A DNA stretch of 64,000 bases from JBQTGK01 sp052400665 (lineage in GTDB: Bacteria > Bacteroidota > Bacteroidia > Bacteroidales > Marinifilaceae), in assembly GCA_052400665.1 (NCBI GenBank), contig JBQTGK010000010.1; one strand, given 5' to 3'. Positions within the stretch are counted from its first letter, which is position 1. Each line of letters opens with the position of its first letter. The notes under the pieces were generated by a model. It saw only the letters and a list, made by a program, of their open reading frames with translations. It did no database searches and had not been told where the DNA came from. A program made the position numbers and the translations under genes. This document shows, one piece after another, positions 8,022-17,098 of this stretch.

Positions 8022-8855
8022 ATGAAAACACAAAATGAAACAATCGAAAATCTGACAATAATTTGTCGGAGATTTAAAATCCATTTTATACGTTTAAAAA
8101 TCAACAAAACTTTTTTTGTTTTAGTTTTACTTGTTCTTGCATTAGGCTCAACAACAACAAAAGCTCAATCTCTGGATTCTATTGCAGTTAATTTTAATAT
8201 TAGCCTAAACCTTAAAAACATGCACCTTTGGCACGGATCAATAGTTACATCAGGAGCAATGATGGCTACCAGCTTAGAATATCAATCTACAAAGCAAAAA
8301 TTTGTACTTGGATTATGGGGAGGATCAAGTTTCGATGGTGATTACAAAGAATTTTCCTATTATTCAAAATACAATTTTACTGATAATTTCTACACCGAAT
8401 TAGTAAGTCATAATAATTACAGCGACAAAGAAAATCCAGATATATTTAGCTACAACAAACACACATCTCCTAACTTTTTGGACATTGCGTTAGGGTATAC
8501 AATCTCAGATAATTTTCCTTTAAAAATATATTGGGCTACCATATTATTTGGAGGGGCAGGCGATTACGAAAACGATGTCGACGGATCTGAAAACAATTCC
8601 TATTCTAATTATGTAGAGCTTAGCTATCGTCTTTTTCAGAACAAAAACAGCAAAATAAATATTTTTGCCGGAGGTGCTTTTTCCTTTACTACCGACAAAA
8701 CTTTTTACAGCGAAAAAGCAAACCTAATTAATTTAGGAATGAGCCTTGAGCATAAAATTAAAATACTTTCGAAAACCTTTCCGGTAACCGGGACAGCATT
8801 CTGGAATCCAGAAACAAAAGTCGGAGCTTTACAAATTGATATATCACTTTTTTAA
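8022..8855 (+). CDS. Outer-membrane beta-barrel protein of the polyol operon
   Basis: 277 residues. A hydrophobic signal core (TFFVLVLLVLALGS) ends in TKAQS, so the protein is exported; the 30-residue stretch before the core is unusually long for a signal peptide, but no later start codon precedes the core. The mature part has alternating aromatic beta-strands (NLKNMHLWHGS, KFVLGLWGGSSFDGDYKEF, FPLKIYWATILFGGAG) and ends in Phe, as outer-membrane barrels do. I do not recognise a named family. As first gene behind the regulated promoter and 25 bp before the permease, it could be a porin for the polyol, which is an inference from position. Confidence 0.7.
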   Translation: MKTQNETIENLTIICRRFKIHFIRLKINKTFFVLVLLVLALGSTTTKAQSLDSIAVNFNISLNLKNMHLWHGSIVTSGAMMATSLEYQSTKQKFVLGLWGGSSFDGDYKEFSYYSKYNFTDNFYTELVSHNNYSDKENPDIFSYNKHTSPNFLDIALGYTISDNFPLKIYWATILFGGAGDYENDVDGSENNSYSNYVELSYRLFQNKNSKINIFAGGAFSFTTDKTFYSEKANLINLGMSLEHKIKILSKTFPVTGTAFWNPETKVGALQIDISLF

Positions 8856-8880
8856 TTAAAAATTCCTCAATTTTATAGAT

Positions 8881-10593
8881 ATGAAAAATGAATCAACACG
8901 AAATTTCGCCCATCTGGATGAAGAACAATTGCCAATAGCACAGAATAAACTTCATGGCGGAAAACATTTTGCTGGTCTTTACGCCGGAGAACATGTAGCA
9001 GCTACAGAATTTGTAATCGGTGCTACTTTTGTTTCTCTTGGTGCCAGCACTCGAGATATATTATTCGGATTATTAATTGGAAACATCCTGGCAGTATTAA
9101 GCTGGACATTCTTAACCTCTCCCATTGCTGTTCAAACAAGACTTAGCTTATATACTTACCTGAATAAAATTGCTGGCGATTCAATGACCAAGCTATACAA
9201 CTGGGCCAATGCAATTATTTTTACTGTCATTTCAGCAGCCATGATTACCGTATCATCTTCTGCTGTGCGTTTTCTTTTCGACATACCAGCACAATTAAAC
9301 TGGTATTCAACAAATATATCGTTTTTACTTATTGTTGTTGCCGTTGGAATTGTTGTTGTATTTGTAGCTATTTATGGCTTTAATACGGTTGCCGATTTTT
9401 CAAGTATTTGCGCTCCTTGGCTATTTACATTGTTTGTTGCAGGTGCATTCGCACTCTTACCTGCACTAGCTCACTCTGTTATTGGATCAACATCAATTAC
9501 AAACTGGAATGAGTTTTTACAGATTGGAGATCAGTCGATATGGAAAGGAGTAACAGATACTGGAGAGTCAGGCATTGGATTACTCGAAGTAATTGGTTTT
9601 GCCTGGGCTGCCAATACAATTACTCACGTTGGACTTATAGATATGGCTATTCTTAGATATGCAAAAAAATCAAGCTATGGAGTTTATTCAAGTTTTGGAA
9701 TGCTATTTGGTCACTATATTGCATGGATCGCAGCAGGAATAATGGGTGCAGGAGCAGGTGTTTTATTAAACAAACCTGTAATATCTTTAGATCCTGGTGA
9801 TGTAGCCTACTACGCATTAGGAGCTTCGGGATTCGTTATTGTTATTGTTGCTGGCTGGACAACTGCCAACGCAAATTTATATCGTGCTGGTTTAGCTGCC
9901 CAGGCAATCTTTAAAAACCATTCACGAAAACGAACAACTTTAATTGTAGGTATCTTTACTGTAGTTATTGCATGCTTCCCTTTTGTTTTCTCTAAAATGC
10001 TACCTATGCTTACCTATGCAGGATTACTTGTTGTACCTGTAGGAGCCATTGTTTTTGCGGAACACTTTATTTTTCCAAAAATCGGATTAACCAGATACTG
10101 GGCATACTACCAGAACATGATAACCAGTAAGCCAGCAATTATTGCCTGGATAGCAGGACTTACAGTAGGTTTTGGCTTAAATGCTCTGGATATTATATCA
10201 TTCTATTACCTGTTTATTCCGACCTGGTTCTTTACACTTATCCTATACACTTTTATGGCAAGTAAAAGTGGAGCCCGAGAAGAGTACACTCAGGAAATTA
10301 AGGAAGAAAAACAATTACAAGAGGACATCAGAATTTTTCAGGAAGAAAAAGCCAAAACAGAAAAAGTTCAATACAAAGACGAATCTATATTTTCAAAAAT
10401 ACTCAACACTTTATCTGTAATATGCCTTATAATTATTACGGCCTTAGCAATTAACACCATGTTTGCCAGCCCCAATTTGGAAATTTACAATGTAAATAAA
10501 GCACTTTTCCATAAATACGCATTCATTTGCACCATTGGCTATTTTGCTTTTGCCTACTGGAGTCTTCGCAGAAAAAAAGCATTAATTAAATAA
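8881..10593 (+). CDS. NCS1-like (purine/cytosine permease family) transporter of the polyol operon
   Basis: 570-residue integral membrane protein with about 12 hydrophobic segments. The N-terminus (GLYAGEHVAATEFVIGATFVSLGAS) and the TM1/TM6 regions match the purine-cytosine permease (NCS1) fold. It differs from nucleobase permeases in a C-terminal extension: a highly charged cytoplasmic stretch (about residues 462-505, rich in Glu, Lys and Gln) followed by two more membrane helices and a basic tail. It sits between the outer-membrane protein and a mannitol-type dehydrogenase plus fructokinase, with no other sugar transporter, so I infer uptake of a polyol. A nucleobase role is possible but fits the neighbours poorly. 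Confidence 0.85.
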   Translation: MKNESTRNFAHLDEEQLPIAQNKLHGGKHFAGLYAGEHVAATEFVIGATFVSLGASTRDILFGLLIGNILAVLSWTFLTSPIAVQTRLSLYTYLNKIAGDSMTKLYNWANAIIFTVISAAMITVSSSAVRFLFDIPAQLNWYSTNISFLLIVVAVGIVVVFVAIYGFNTVADFSSICAPWLFTLFVAGAFALLPALAHSVIGSTSITNWNEFLQIGDQSIWKGVTDTGESGIGLLEVIGFAWAANTITHVGLIDMAILRYAKKSSYGVYSSFGMLFGHYIAWIAAGIMGAGAGVLLNKPVISLDPGDVAYYALGASGFVIVIVAGWTTANANLYRAGLAAQAIFKNHSRKRTTLIVGIFTVVIACFPFVFSKMLPMLTYAGLLVVPVGAIVFAEHFIFPKIGLTRYWAYYQNMITSKPAIIAWIAGLTVGFGLNALDIISFYYLFIPTWFFTLILYTFMASKSGAREEYTQEIKEEKQLQEDIRIFQEEKAKTEKVQYKDESIFSKILNTLSVICLIIITALAINTMFASPNLEIYNVNKALFHKYAFICTIGYFAFAYWSLRRKKALIK

Positions 10594-10652
10594 ACCTGAA
10601 CATTTAAATTCAGCACAAAAAATTTAGGATTGTGCCATTAAAAAATATAAAC

Positions 10653-12143
10653 ATGAAAACATCAGTTGCTTTAAATCAAGAGAATCTAAATATCATGCCC
10701 CCTAACGTAAAAACACCATCATACGACAGGGATAAAGTAAAAACAAGCATCGTACACATCGGAGTTGGAAATTTTCACCGATCACACGAGGCTTATTATA
10801 CCAACGAATTAATGGAACGTTATGGTATACTAGATTATGGAATTTGCGGAATTGGACTTCTTGATTACGACCGTAAAATTTATAATATATTAAAAGATCA
10901 GGATGGACTTTACACTCTTATTACCAAAGAACTTGACGGATCGCTTAGTGCTAATATTATTGGATCGATTGTAGAGTACATTTTTGCTCCTGAGAATCAA
11001 ATTGCCGTAATCGAAAAAATGACAAATCCCGATATCAAAATAATTTCTCTAACCATTACCGAAGGAGGTTACAATTTGAACGAAGCCACAGGCGAATTCG
11101 ATTTCAGCAATCCGGTAATTATCGAGGATATGAAAAATCCAATGTCCCCTAAAACTGTATTTGGATATCTGGCTCAAGCCATGAAATTAAGAATGCAGCG
11201 CGGTATTGGCGGATGCACCATTCAATCGTGCGACAACATTCAAGGGAATGGAAATGTTGCTAAGAAATCTCTATTAAACTACGTCGAAAAAGCAGAACCT
11301 GAATTAATTTCATGGATTGAAGAAAATGTATCATTCCCTAATGCTATGGTAGACAGAATTACACCAGTAACTGTTGCCAGCGATATAGAAAAACTACAAG
11401 AAGAATTTCTAATCGACGATCAATGGCCAGTAGTATGCGAGCCTTTTATTCAGTGGGTAATTGAAGATAAATTTGCCAACGGAAGACCCGAATGGGAAAA
11501 AGTTGGTGCTCAGTTTACTGATAATGTTGTACCATTTGAAAACATGAAGTTACGTCTATTAAATGCCGGTCATACTGTTTTAGGTATGCTTGGTGCTCTT
11601 CATGGCTACAAAACAATTGATGAAGCTGCTCGCGACCAGGATTTTAGTACCTTCCTAAGAGCATTTATGGACCAAGAAGCTACACCTACACTTGGAAACC
11701 TAGGCGATATTAATCTGGAACAGTATAAAATGAGTTTAATTGAACGTTTCCAGAACATTTACATTAAAGACCTTGTGGCAAGAATTTGCCTTGAAAGCTC
11801 GGCAAAAATCCCAATTTTCCTGCTAACAACTGTTAAAGCACAACTGCAAGCAGATAAACACATCGAAAGAGCTGCATTTATTGTTGCTGCCTGGTGTAAA
11901 TACAACGATGGAGTTGACGAAAACAACAACACTTACCCTATTGAGGATGCAATGAGTAACGAACTCATCCGCATGGCTGCATTATCGCATCAAACACCTA
12001 TTCGTTTTCTTGAGATAGAGCCAATTTTTGGTGATTTGGTTAACAACAAAACTTTCGTTGATGCTTTCTTATCGTCTCTTGAAATGCTACGAAGTAAGAA
12101 AGTAAAAGACTGTGTAAAAGAAATGAACGAAAAATTAGCTTAG
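10653..12143 (+). CDS. Mannitol 2-dehydrogenase family protein (long-chain polyol dehydrogenase)
   Basis: NAD-dependent oxidation of a polyol to a ketose, most likely D-mannitol to D-fructose. The nucleotide-binding start HIGVGNFHRSHEAYYTNEL and the active-site run with Lys299, Asn304 and His307 (KLRLLNAGHTVLG) are the family signature. About 497 residues is the usual length. I prefer the ATG at 10653 (MKTSVALNQ) to the GTG at 10632. Two bases separate its stop from the kinase gene, so the two are surely cotranscribed. Relatives include fructuronate and tagaturonate reductases, but a fructokinase neighbour favours a polyol; arabinitol or sorbitol cannot be excluded. Confidence 0.93.
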   Translation: MKTSVALNQENLNIMPPNVKTPSYDRDKVKTSIVHIGVGNFHRSHEAYYTNELMERYGILDYGICGIGLLDYDRKIYNILKDQDGLYTLITKELDGSLSANIIGSIVEYIFAPENQIAVIEKMTNPDIKIISLTITEGGYNLNEATGEFDFSNPVIIEDMKNPMSPKTVFGYLAQAMKLRMQRGIGGCTIQSCDNIQGNGNVAKKSLLNYVEKAEPELISWIEENVSFPNAMVDRITPVTVASDIEKLQEEFLIDDQWPVVCEPFIQWVIEDKFANGRPEWEKVGAQFTDNVVPFENMKLRLLNAGHTVLGMLGALHGYKTIDEAARDQDFSTFLRAFMDQEATPTLGNLGDINLEQYKMSLIERFQNIYIKDLVARICLESSAKIPIFLLTTVKAQLQADKHIERAAFIVAAWCKYNDGVDENNNTYPIEDAMSNELIRMAALSHQTPIRFLEIEPIFGDLVNNKTFVDAFLSSLEMLRSKKVKDCVKEMNEKLA

Positions 12144-12145
12144 AT

Positions 12146-13030
12146 ATGAAACAGATAATATGCTTTGGTGAAGTATTATGGGACATACTACCAACAGGTA
12201 AAAAACTTGGTGGAGCTCCATTAAACGTAGCACTCCGAGCACAATGGTTCGGAAATAAAGCAAGCGTAATTAGTAGTATTGGCAAAGATAATATAGGCAA
12301 AGAACTTATCGGAGAAATGGAATCACATTCTGCCAATCTGGATCATATTCAGGTAAGTAAAAATTTTGAAACTAGTCAGGTATTGGTTCATCTTGACAGG
12401 AATGGTTCTGCCACTTACGAAATAAAAATGCCATGTGCCTGGGATGATATTGTATTATCAAAAAATGATTTAGATGCAGTAAAAAAATCCGATGCGTTTA
12501 TTTACGGTAGCTTAGTTGCACGCAGCAATACTTCTCGACAAACACTTTTCGAGCTGCTTAACAATTCAAAGTTTAATGTTTTTGATGTGAATTTACGCCC
12601 TCCACATTACTCACAAAAAATTATTGAAAGCCTAATGCAACTGGCAGATTTTATAAAATTTAACGACGATGAAATTTTTGAAATTTGTGCAAACATGGGA
12701 TGCAAGGATAAATCGCTAGAAGAGAGTATTCGGTTTATTTCCGAACGGACAAACACAAACCAAATTTGTATTACTCTAGGTGAAAATGGAGCTGCATTCT
12801 TTCACAGTAACAAGCTCTACTATAACAAAGGCTATAAAATTACAGTAGCAGATACCGTAGGAGCCGGCGATTCATTTCTTGCTTGTTTAATCAGTAAACT
12901 GGTAAACAATGCCAGTCCGCAGGAAGCAATCGATTTTGCCTGCGTAACGGGAGCCCTTGTTGCTTCAAAAGATGGTGCAAACCCTACTATTACAATTGAG
13001 GAAGTTGTAAACATGATGCAAACATCATAA
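12146..13030 (+). CDS. Fructokinase (PfkB carbohydrate kinase family)
   Basis: Phosphorylates fructose to fructose 6-phosphate, sending the ketose from the preceding dehydrogenase into glycolysis. PfkB motifs are present: the N-terminal GGAPLNVALRAQWFG (glycine pair and substrate-binding region) and the C-terminal DTVGAGDSFLACL anion hole with catalytic Asp242. The ICFGEVLWDILPTGKKLGGAP start is typical of Bacteroidota fructokinases. The length of 294 residues is normal. It is last in the polyol operon and is followed by a strong terminator 24 bp downstream. Confidence 0.93.
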   Translation: MKQIICFGEVLWDILPTGKKLGGAPLNVALRAQWFGNKASVISSIGKDNIGKELIGEMESHSANLDHIQVSKNFETSQVLVHLDRNGSATYEIKMPCAWDDIVLSKNDLDAVKKSDAFIYGSLVARSNTSRQTLFELLNNSKFNVFDVNLRPPHYSQKIIESLMQLADFIKFNDDEIFEICANMGCKDKSLEESIRFISERTNTNQICITLGENGAAFFHSNKLYYNKGYKITVADTVGAGDSFLACLISKLVNNASPQEAIDFACVTGALVASKDGANPTITIEEVVNMMQTS

Positions 13031-13054
13031 TTCTTTCATTAGGATATCAAAAAC

Positions 13055-13085
13055 AAAGGCAGCCTAAACAGGCTGCCTTTATTTT
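13055..13085 (+). terminator. Bidirectional terminator between fructokinase and pepF
   Basis: An 11-bp perfect stem (AAAGGCAGCCT at 13055-13065, AGGCTGCCTTT at 13070-13080) with loop AAAC is followed by ATTTTAT on the plus strand and by TTTGTTTTTG on the minus strand. It serves both converging genes. The stem resembles that of the ahpC terminator. Confidence 0.9.
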
Positions 13086-13101
13086 ATATTTAAATTTATA
13101 T

Positions 13102-15006
13102 TTATTTCTCAATTTTCTCAAGCTCAACAGCCAGTTGATCCACCAACTGATCTAACTGATTGATGACGGCTAAAATTGGTTCTGGTTTAGACAAATCAAC
13201 ACCAGCTTTTTTCAATAGCTCCATTGGAAAATCATTACCTCCCGATTTTAACATTGTAAGATATCTTTCTAAAGCTTCTTTTTTCTCTTTCTTGCTACCT
13301 TCCGTTACATCTTTATACAATTTTGCCGACGAAGCAAAACAGGTTGCATATTGATATACATAGAAAGGCGAATTATAGAAGTGAGGAATACGAGTCCATG
13401 GATAGTTAGAATACTTTGTTTTCTCAGTTGCATTACCATAGTATTTGTCAGCAATATCACCCCAAATTTTAGTTAAAACTTCTGCATTTACTGGTCGTCC
13501 CTGCTCAGCCAATGAGTGTGCCTGATATTCGTAATCGGCAAACATAGTTTGAGCATAAAAAGTCCCGATAATAGCTTCGATAGACTGAGTTAACAAGGCA
13601 ATACGTTCTTTAGGATCTTTTGTGTTATTCATCATGTAATCCAACAACAAACGCTCGTTAAAAGTAGAGGCTACTTCGGCAACAAAAATAGTATAAGCAT
13701 GAGTTGCAAATGGCTGATTCTCGTTCGCTAAAGTTGTATGCATTGTGTGTCCCAGCTCATGAGCCAAGGTAAATACATAATCAAGCGTTCCATTATAATT
13801 TAAAAGCATATATGGATGTACTCCATAAACACCAGCAGAAAAAGCTCCACCTCTTTTACCAGGATTCTCATAAACATCTAACCATCCGCTTTCAGTAGCT
13901 TTCTTTAATTTAGCCTGATAATCTTTTCCTAGTGGAAGAACCGACTCTATTACCTCTTCAACAGCATCTTCGTAAGGATAGTTTTTAGTAAAATCAGTTA
14001 AACTAACAGACCCATCGAAACCATAATATTTATCAAGTCCCAACACTTTTTTACGAAGTTCGATATATTTTCGAACAGGAGCTGTATTCTCTTTAACAGT
14101 GTTAATTAAGTTCAAATATACATCCTTAGGAATATTATTTCCTTCCAGCTCTGCATCTAAACACGATTCATATTTTTTGGCACGAGCACCAGCCCAATCG
14201 GCCTGTACAATTCCATTATAAATGGCTGCGTAAGTATTTTTATTCTTATAATATACATCGTACATTGCTTCGTAAGCTTTTCTACGATCGTCCTGATTAG
14301 GATTATTTGTAACAATTTGAGAATATACGCCCGGAGTAACTTTTACTTTTTTGCCATCGGATAATACTATTTCCTCAAACTCCATATCGGCAGTTGATAA
14401 CGCTTTAAAAACATTACCTGCTGTTCCGCTTACTTGTGAATAGTAAGAAAGCAATTTTTCCATTTCCTCTGATAATACATGTTTCTGAAGACGATACATG
14501 TCCATTAGATCGAATTTATGATCTTTTAAAGCTGGATTTGCAGCCACCCAATCTTTCATGGTTGCTTCGGGTATCTTAATCATTTCTGGAGATATCCATG
14601 CTGTTGTAACACCAAACTGTGCAAACATTAATTGTACCTTTTGTAATCTGGCCATCAAATCCATATTTTTCTGGTCGACCGTACTCTGAAAAGAAACAAA
14701 CTGATAAACTTTGTAGGCTTTTTTCATTAAATCTTCCTGAATACTCAATAGTCCTGCAAGATTTTCTGAACTCTCTCCCAGCTTGCCTTTAAAAGTTTGA
14801 ATTTTTTCCATATCCACCGATATGGCTTTAAAATCTGCTTCCCAAGCATCCCAACTTGTGTAGATATCGCTAAAGTTCCATTTGTATTTAGCAGGAATTT
14901 CATCTCTTGTTTTATAATTTTCCTGAGCTATAGCTTGTAAGCAGGAACATACAATAATAAGAGCTATTGCAAAAATTTTACTCATCTTTCTAATTTTAGT
15001 ATTCAT
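13102..15006 (-). CDS. pepF: Oligoendopeptidase F, exported (M3 family metallopeptidase)
   Basis: Zinc peptidase that cuts short peptides. The M3 zinc motif HELGH is at residues 416-420 (FTLAHELGHTMHTTLA), and the PepF family N-terminal domain and FYVYQYATCFASSAKLY segment are present. Unlike the cytoplasmic enzyme of Firmicutes, it begins with a signal peptide (MNTKIRKMSKIFAIALIIVC, then LQAIAQ), so it should work in the periplasm. Length 634 fits a PepF of about 600 plus a signal. An internal start at Met8 (MSKIFAIA) is also possible. It is monocistronic and converges with the polyol operon. Confidence 0.95.
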   Translation of the reverse strand: MNTKIRKMSKIFAIALIIVCSCLQAIAQENYKTRDEIPAKYKWNFSDIYTSWDAWEADFKAISVDMEKIQTFKGKLGESSENLAGLLSIQEDLMKKAYKVYQFVSFQSTVDQKNMDLMARLQKVQLMFAQFGVTTAWISPEMIKIPEATMKDWVAANPALKDHKFDLMDMYRLQKHVLSEEMEKLLSYYSQVSGTAGNVFKALSTADMEFEEIVLSDGKKVKVTPGVYSQIVTNNPNQDDRRKAYEAMYDVYYKNKNTYAAIYNGIVQADWAGARAKKYESCLDAELEGNNIPKDVYLNLINTVKENTAPVRKYIELRKKVLGLDKYYGFDGSVSLTDFTKNYPYEDAVEEVIESVLPLGKDYQAKLKKATESGWLDVYENPGKRGGAFSAGVYGVHPYMLLNYNGTLDYVFTLAHELGHTMHTTLANENQPFATHAYTIFVAEVASTFNERLLLDYMMNNTKDPKERIALLTQSIEAIIGTFYAQTMFADYEYQAHSLAEQGRPVNAEVLTKIWGDIADKYYGNATEKTKYSNYPWTRIPHFYNSPFYVYQYATCFASSAKLYKDVTEGSKKEKKEALERYLTMLKSGGNDFPMELLKKAGVDLSKPEPILAVINQLDQLVDQLAVELEKIEK

Positions 15007-15328
15007 GTTGTTTAAAGTATTTATTAATTTACTTCTACAAATATATACGCATTACAAGTCAAATCGCACAAAATACAATCTATTCTAATAAAAATTAGAT
15101 CAATTTTTAAAATTGCTCCTTATACATACCTATTCAACGGTTATACTCAAATCAATAACAATGGGGCTATCTCTATAAGATTAGTGTAAAAAACTGAAAT
15201 TTAAAATTATAAAACAGGCAAGACTTAACTTCTGAAACAAAACATGCTAATAAACCTATAAAATAATAAACAAATTAGCCATCAAAAACTTAATATTGTA
15301 ACAAAATCTACAATATTAAAATAAAATT
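15007..15328. other. Intergenic stretch between pepF and the Cys-rich protein
   Basis: About 320 bp of AT-rich DNA between divergently transcribed genes. It must hold promoters for both, but I find no full TTTG / TAnnTTTG pair, no clear palindrome, and no open frame or RNA fold that I can support. Confidence 0.5.
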
Positions 15329-15589
15329 ATGTCTGAAAACTATAAATTTGTTCAAAATAGAAAATGTGAATACTTTCCATGTCATAAAGTAAAAAACGAA
15401 GATGAATTTAATTGTCTATTTTGCTTTTGCCCTTTATATATGCTTGGCGATAAATGTGGAGGAAATTTTACATACACCGAAAAAGGAATAAAAAACTGTA
15501 GCGAATGTACTCTTCCTCATTGCAAAGGTGCTTACGAACATGTAATGAGTAAAATGAAATTAGTTATGGAAATTAGCAGGGAAAAATAG
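15329..15589 (+). CDS. Cysteine-rich small domain protein (PF04071-like)
   Basis: 86 residues with nine cysteines at 13, 18, 29, 32, 34, 43, 57, 60 and 65, plus His19 and His64. The layout CxxxxC, CxxCxC, C, CxxCxxxxC matches the small metal-binding domain PF04071, which occurs alone or fused to cobalamin-biosynthesis proteins. The motif NCLFCFCPLYMLGDKCGG is the family core. It probably binds zinc or iron; its role is unknown. It stands alone, with 250 bp to the methyltransferase gene. No cobalamin gene is close by. Confidence 0.85.
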   Translation: MSENYKFVQNRKCEYFPCHKVKNEDEFNCLFCFCPLYMLGDKCGGNFTYTEKGIKNCSECTLPHCKGAYEHVMSKMKLVMEISREK

Positions 15590-15839
15590 ATATTCAAAAA
15601 CTAATAATATGGAAAAATCACCATCTTTTTCCAATCATTCTTAATTATCAGTATTTTTTTAAACCAAAACATCAAGCTAATCCCCTACTGTTAAAAGAAG
15701 TAGTTTGAAAAATAGAATCCAAAGAAAGCGTATAACTAATTTTTAGCCCTGTTAAAAAAGATATTAATTTTGGAAAACTACTTTAAACTGCTGCACCTAG
15801 TAATATTCATAACAATTATTCAGAAAAATATCAAAAGTT

Positions 15840-16667
15840 TTGAAACTAGAAATAGAACAGCATTACCATAAAGATAATTTGTACGAGAAAATTTTAAAAA
15901 AACTCTCAGAACAACAAAGCAATCTTAAAAATATTACAAGAAAAGACATTGCCAGCGTAGATGAATTTCACGTAAGAGGTGAAGAGGTAACAAGAGAACT
16001 AGCCAATACTGCAAATGTAAATTACTCTAAAGTTTTAGATATAGGATGTGGAATTGGAGGTCCCTGCAGACTATTAGCCGACGAATTTAATTGTTCAGTA
16101 ACAGGTATCGATTTATCTGAAGAATATATAAAAACAGCAATATCTTTATCGAAACTTGTAGGCTTAAGCAATGCCACCAATTTTATAAAAGCAGACGCAA
16201 GCAACTTGCCATTCAACAATAATTATTTCGATGTAGTTTGGACTCAGCATTTACTTGTAAACATAAGCAACAGAGATAAGTTATTCCGCGAAATTGAAAG
16301 AGTACTTACTAATAATGGAACATTTGTTTATTATGATATATTTAAAAAAGGAAATAAAAAGATTCGCTATCCTATGCCATGGGCCAAAGAATCGAAAATA
16401 AGTTTTGTTGAATACACATCTGAAATGGACATTACTCTTAACCGATTAGGTTTTATGAAAATAGAAAGTACCGATCAAACACAAGTCGGAATTAAGTTCT
16501 TTGAAAAATTATTAAAAAGAATAGCTAAACATGGAATCCCCGAAATGGGTTTAAGTATTCTTATGGGCGACTATTTTTTCGAAAAAATCAGTAATTTTTT
16601 AGATGCACTAAAAAAAGAAAGTATAATTCTTGAAAGTGGTGTTTATAAAAAACAAATTATTCAGTAG
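15840..16667 (+). CDS. Class I SAM-dependent methyltransferase
   Basis: 275 residues with a Rossmann methyltransferase core: motif I VLDIGCGIGGPCRLLADEF (about residues 62-80), the acidic loop VTGIDLSEEYI, and the post-II motif FDVVWTQHLLVNI. It resembles the UbiE/tocopherol-methyltransferase-like group, but the acceptor is unknown. The frame has no ATG before the fold, so I take the TTG at 15840 (MKLEIEQHYHKDNLY). It is followed after 26 bp by the ACT protein and then the HD protein, likely one transcript. Confidence 0.85.
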   Translation: MKLEIEQHYHKDNLYEKILKKLSEQQSNLKNITRKDIASVDEFHVRGEEVTRELANTANVNYSKVLDIGCGIGGPCRLLADEFNCSVTGIDLSEEYIKTAISLSKLVGLSNATNFIKADASNLPFNNNYFDVVWTQHLLVNISNRDKLFREIERVLTNNGTFVYYDIFKKGNKKIRYPMPWAKESKISFVEYTSEMDITLNRLGFMKIESTDQTQVGIKFFEKLLKRIAKHGIPEMGLSILMGDYFFEKISNFLDALKKESIILESGVYKKQIIQ

Positions 16668-16693
16668 AATTTTACTTAATAAAAGCATGGATT

Positions 16694-17095
16694 ATGAAAG
16701 GCGAAAAAGATCTATCAATATTAATAAAAGAAATGACTCCCATATTAAATCAGGGAGAGTATGTTTTTTCAACAGTAAAGGATATAAATAAAATTGACAG
16801 AAAAGATACAATATGCGAATTTAAAGAGAAAGAAGGAACAACAATAGTACTAGAAAAAAACACAGCCGATAAATTGAATCTTAAATATGAATATATTGCA
16901 TCCTGGATTAGCTTGATGATACATTCATCTCTAGAATCTGTGGGTTTAACCGCTTTATTTTCGGCCGAATTAGCAAAAAATAATATCAGCTGTAATGTTA
17001 TTGCCGGATATTATCATGATCATATTTTTGTTGACAAAACTAATTCAGAAAAAGCAATAAGCGTACTAACAAAATTATCTAAAAACTACAAATGA
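16694..17095 (+). CDS. ACT domain protein (DUF2241 type)
   Basis: 133 residues. The tract MIHSSLESVGLTALFSAELA followed by NNISCNVIAGYYHDHIFV is diagnostic of the small stand-alone ACT-domain proteins of the DUF2241 group, thought to bind an amino acid or similar ligand. No enzymatic domain is attached. It lies three bases before the HD phosphohydrolase gene and 26 bp after the methyltransferase, so it is probably cotranscribed with both. The ligand is not known. Confidence 0.88.
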   Translation: MKGEKDLSILIKEMTPILNQGEYVFSTVKDINKIDRKDTICEFKEKEGTTIVLEKNTADKLNLKYEYIASWISLMIHSSLESVGLTALFSAELAKNNISCNVIAGYYHDHIFVDKTNSEKAISVLTKLSKNYK

Positions 17096-17098
17096 ATT

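Noticed and set aside
10181..10420. 79-residue open frame inside the NCS1-like permease gene
   Set aside because: Runs in another frame through a well-supported membrane protein and has no protein-like features.
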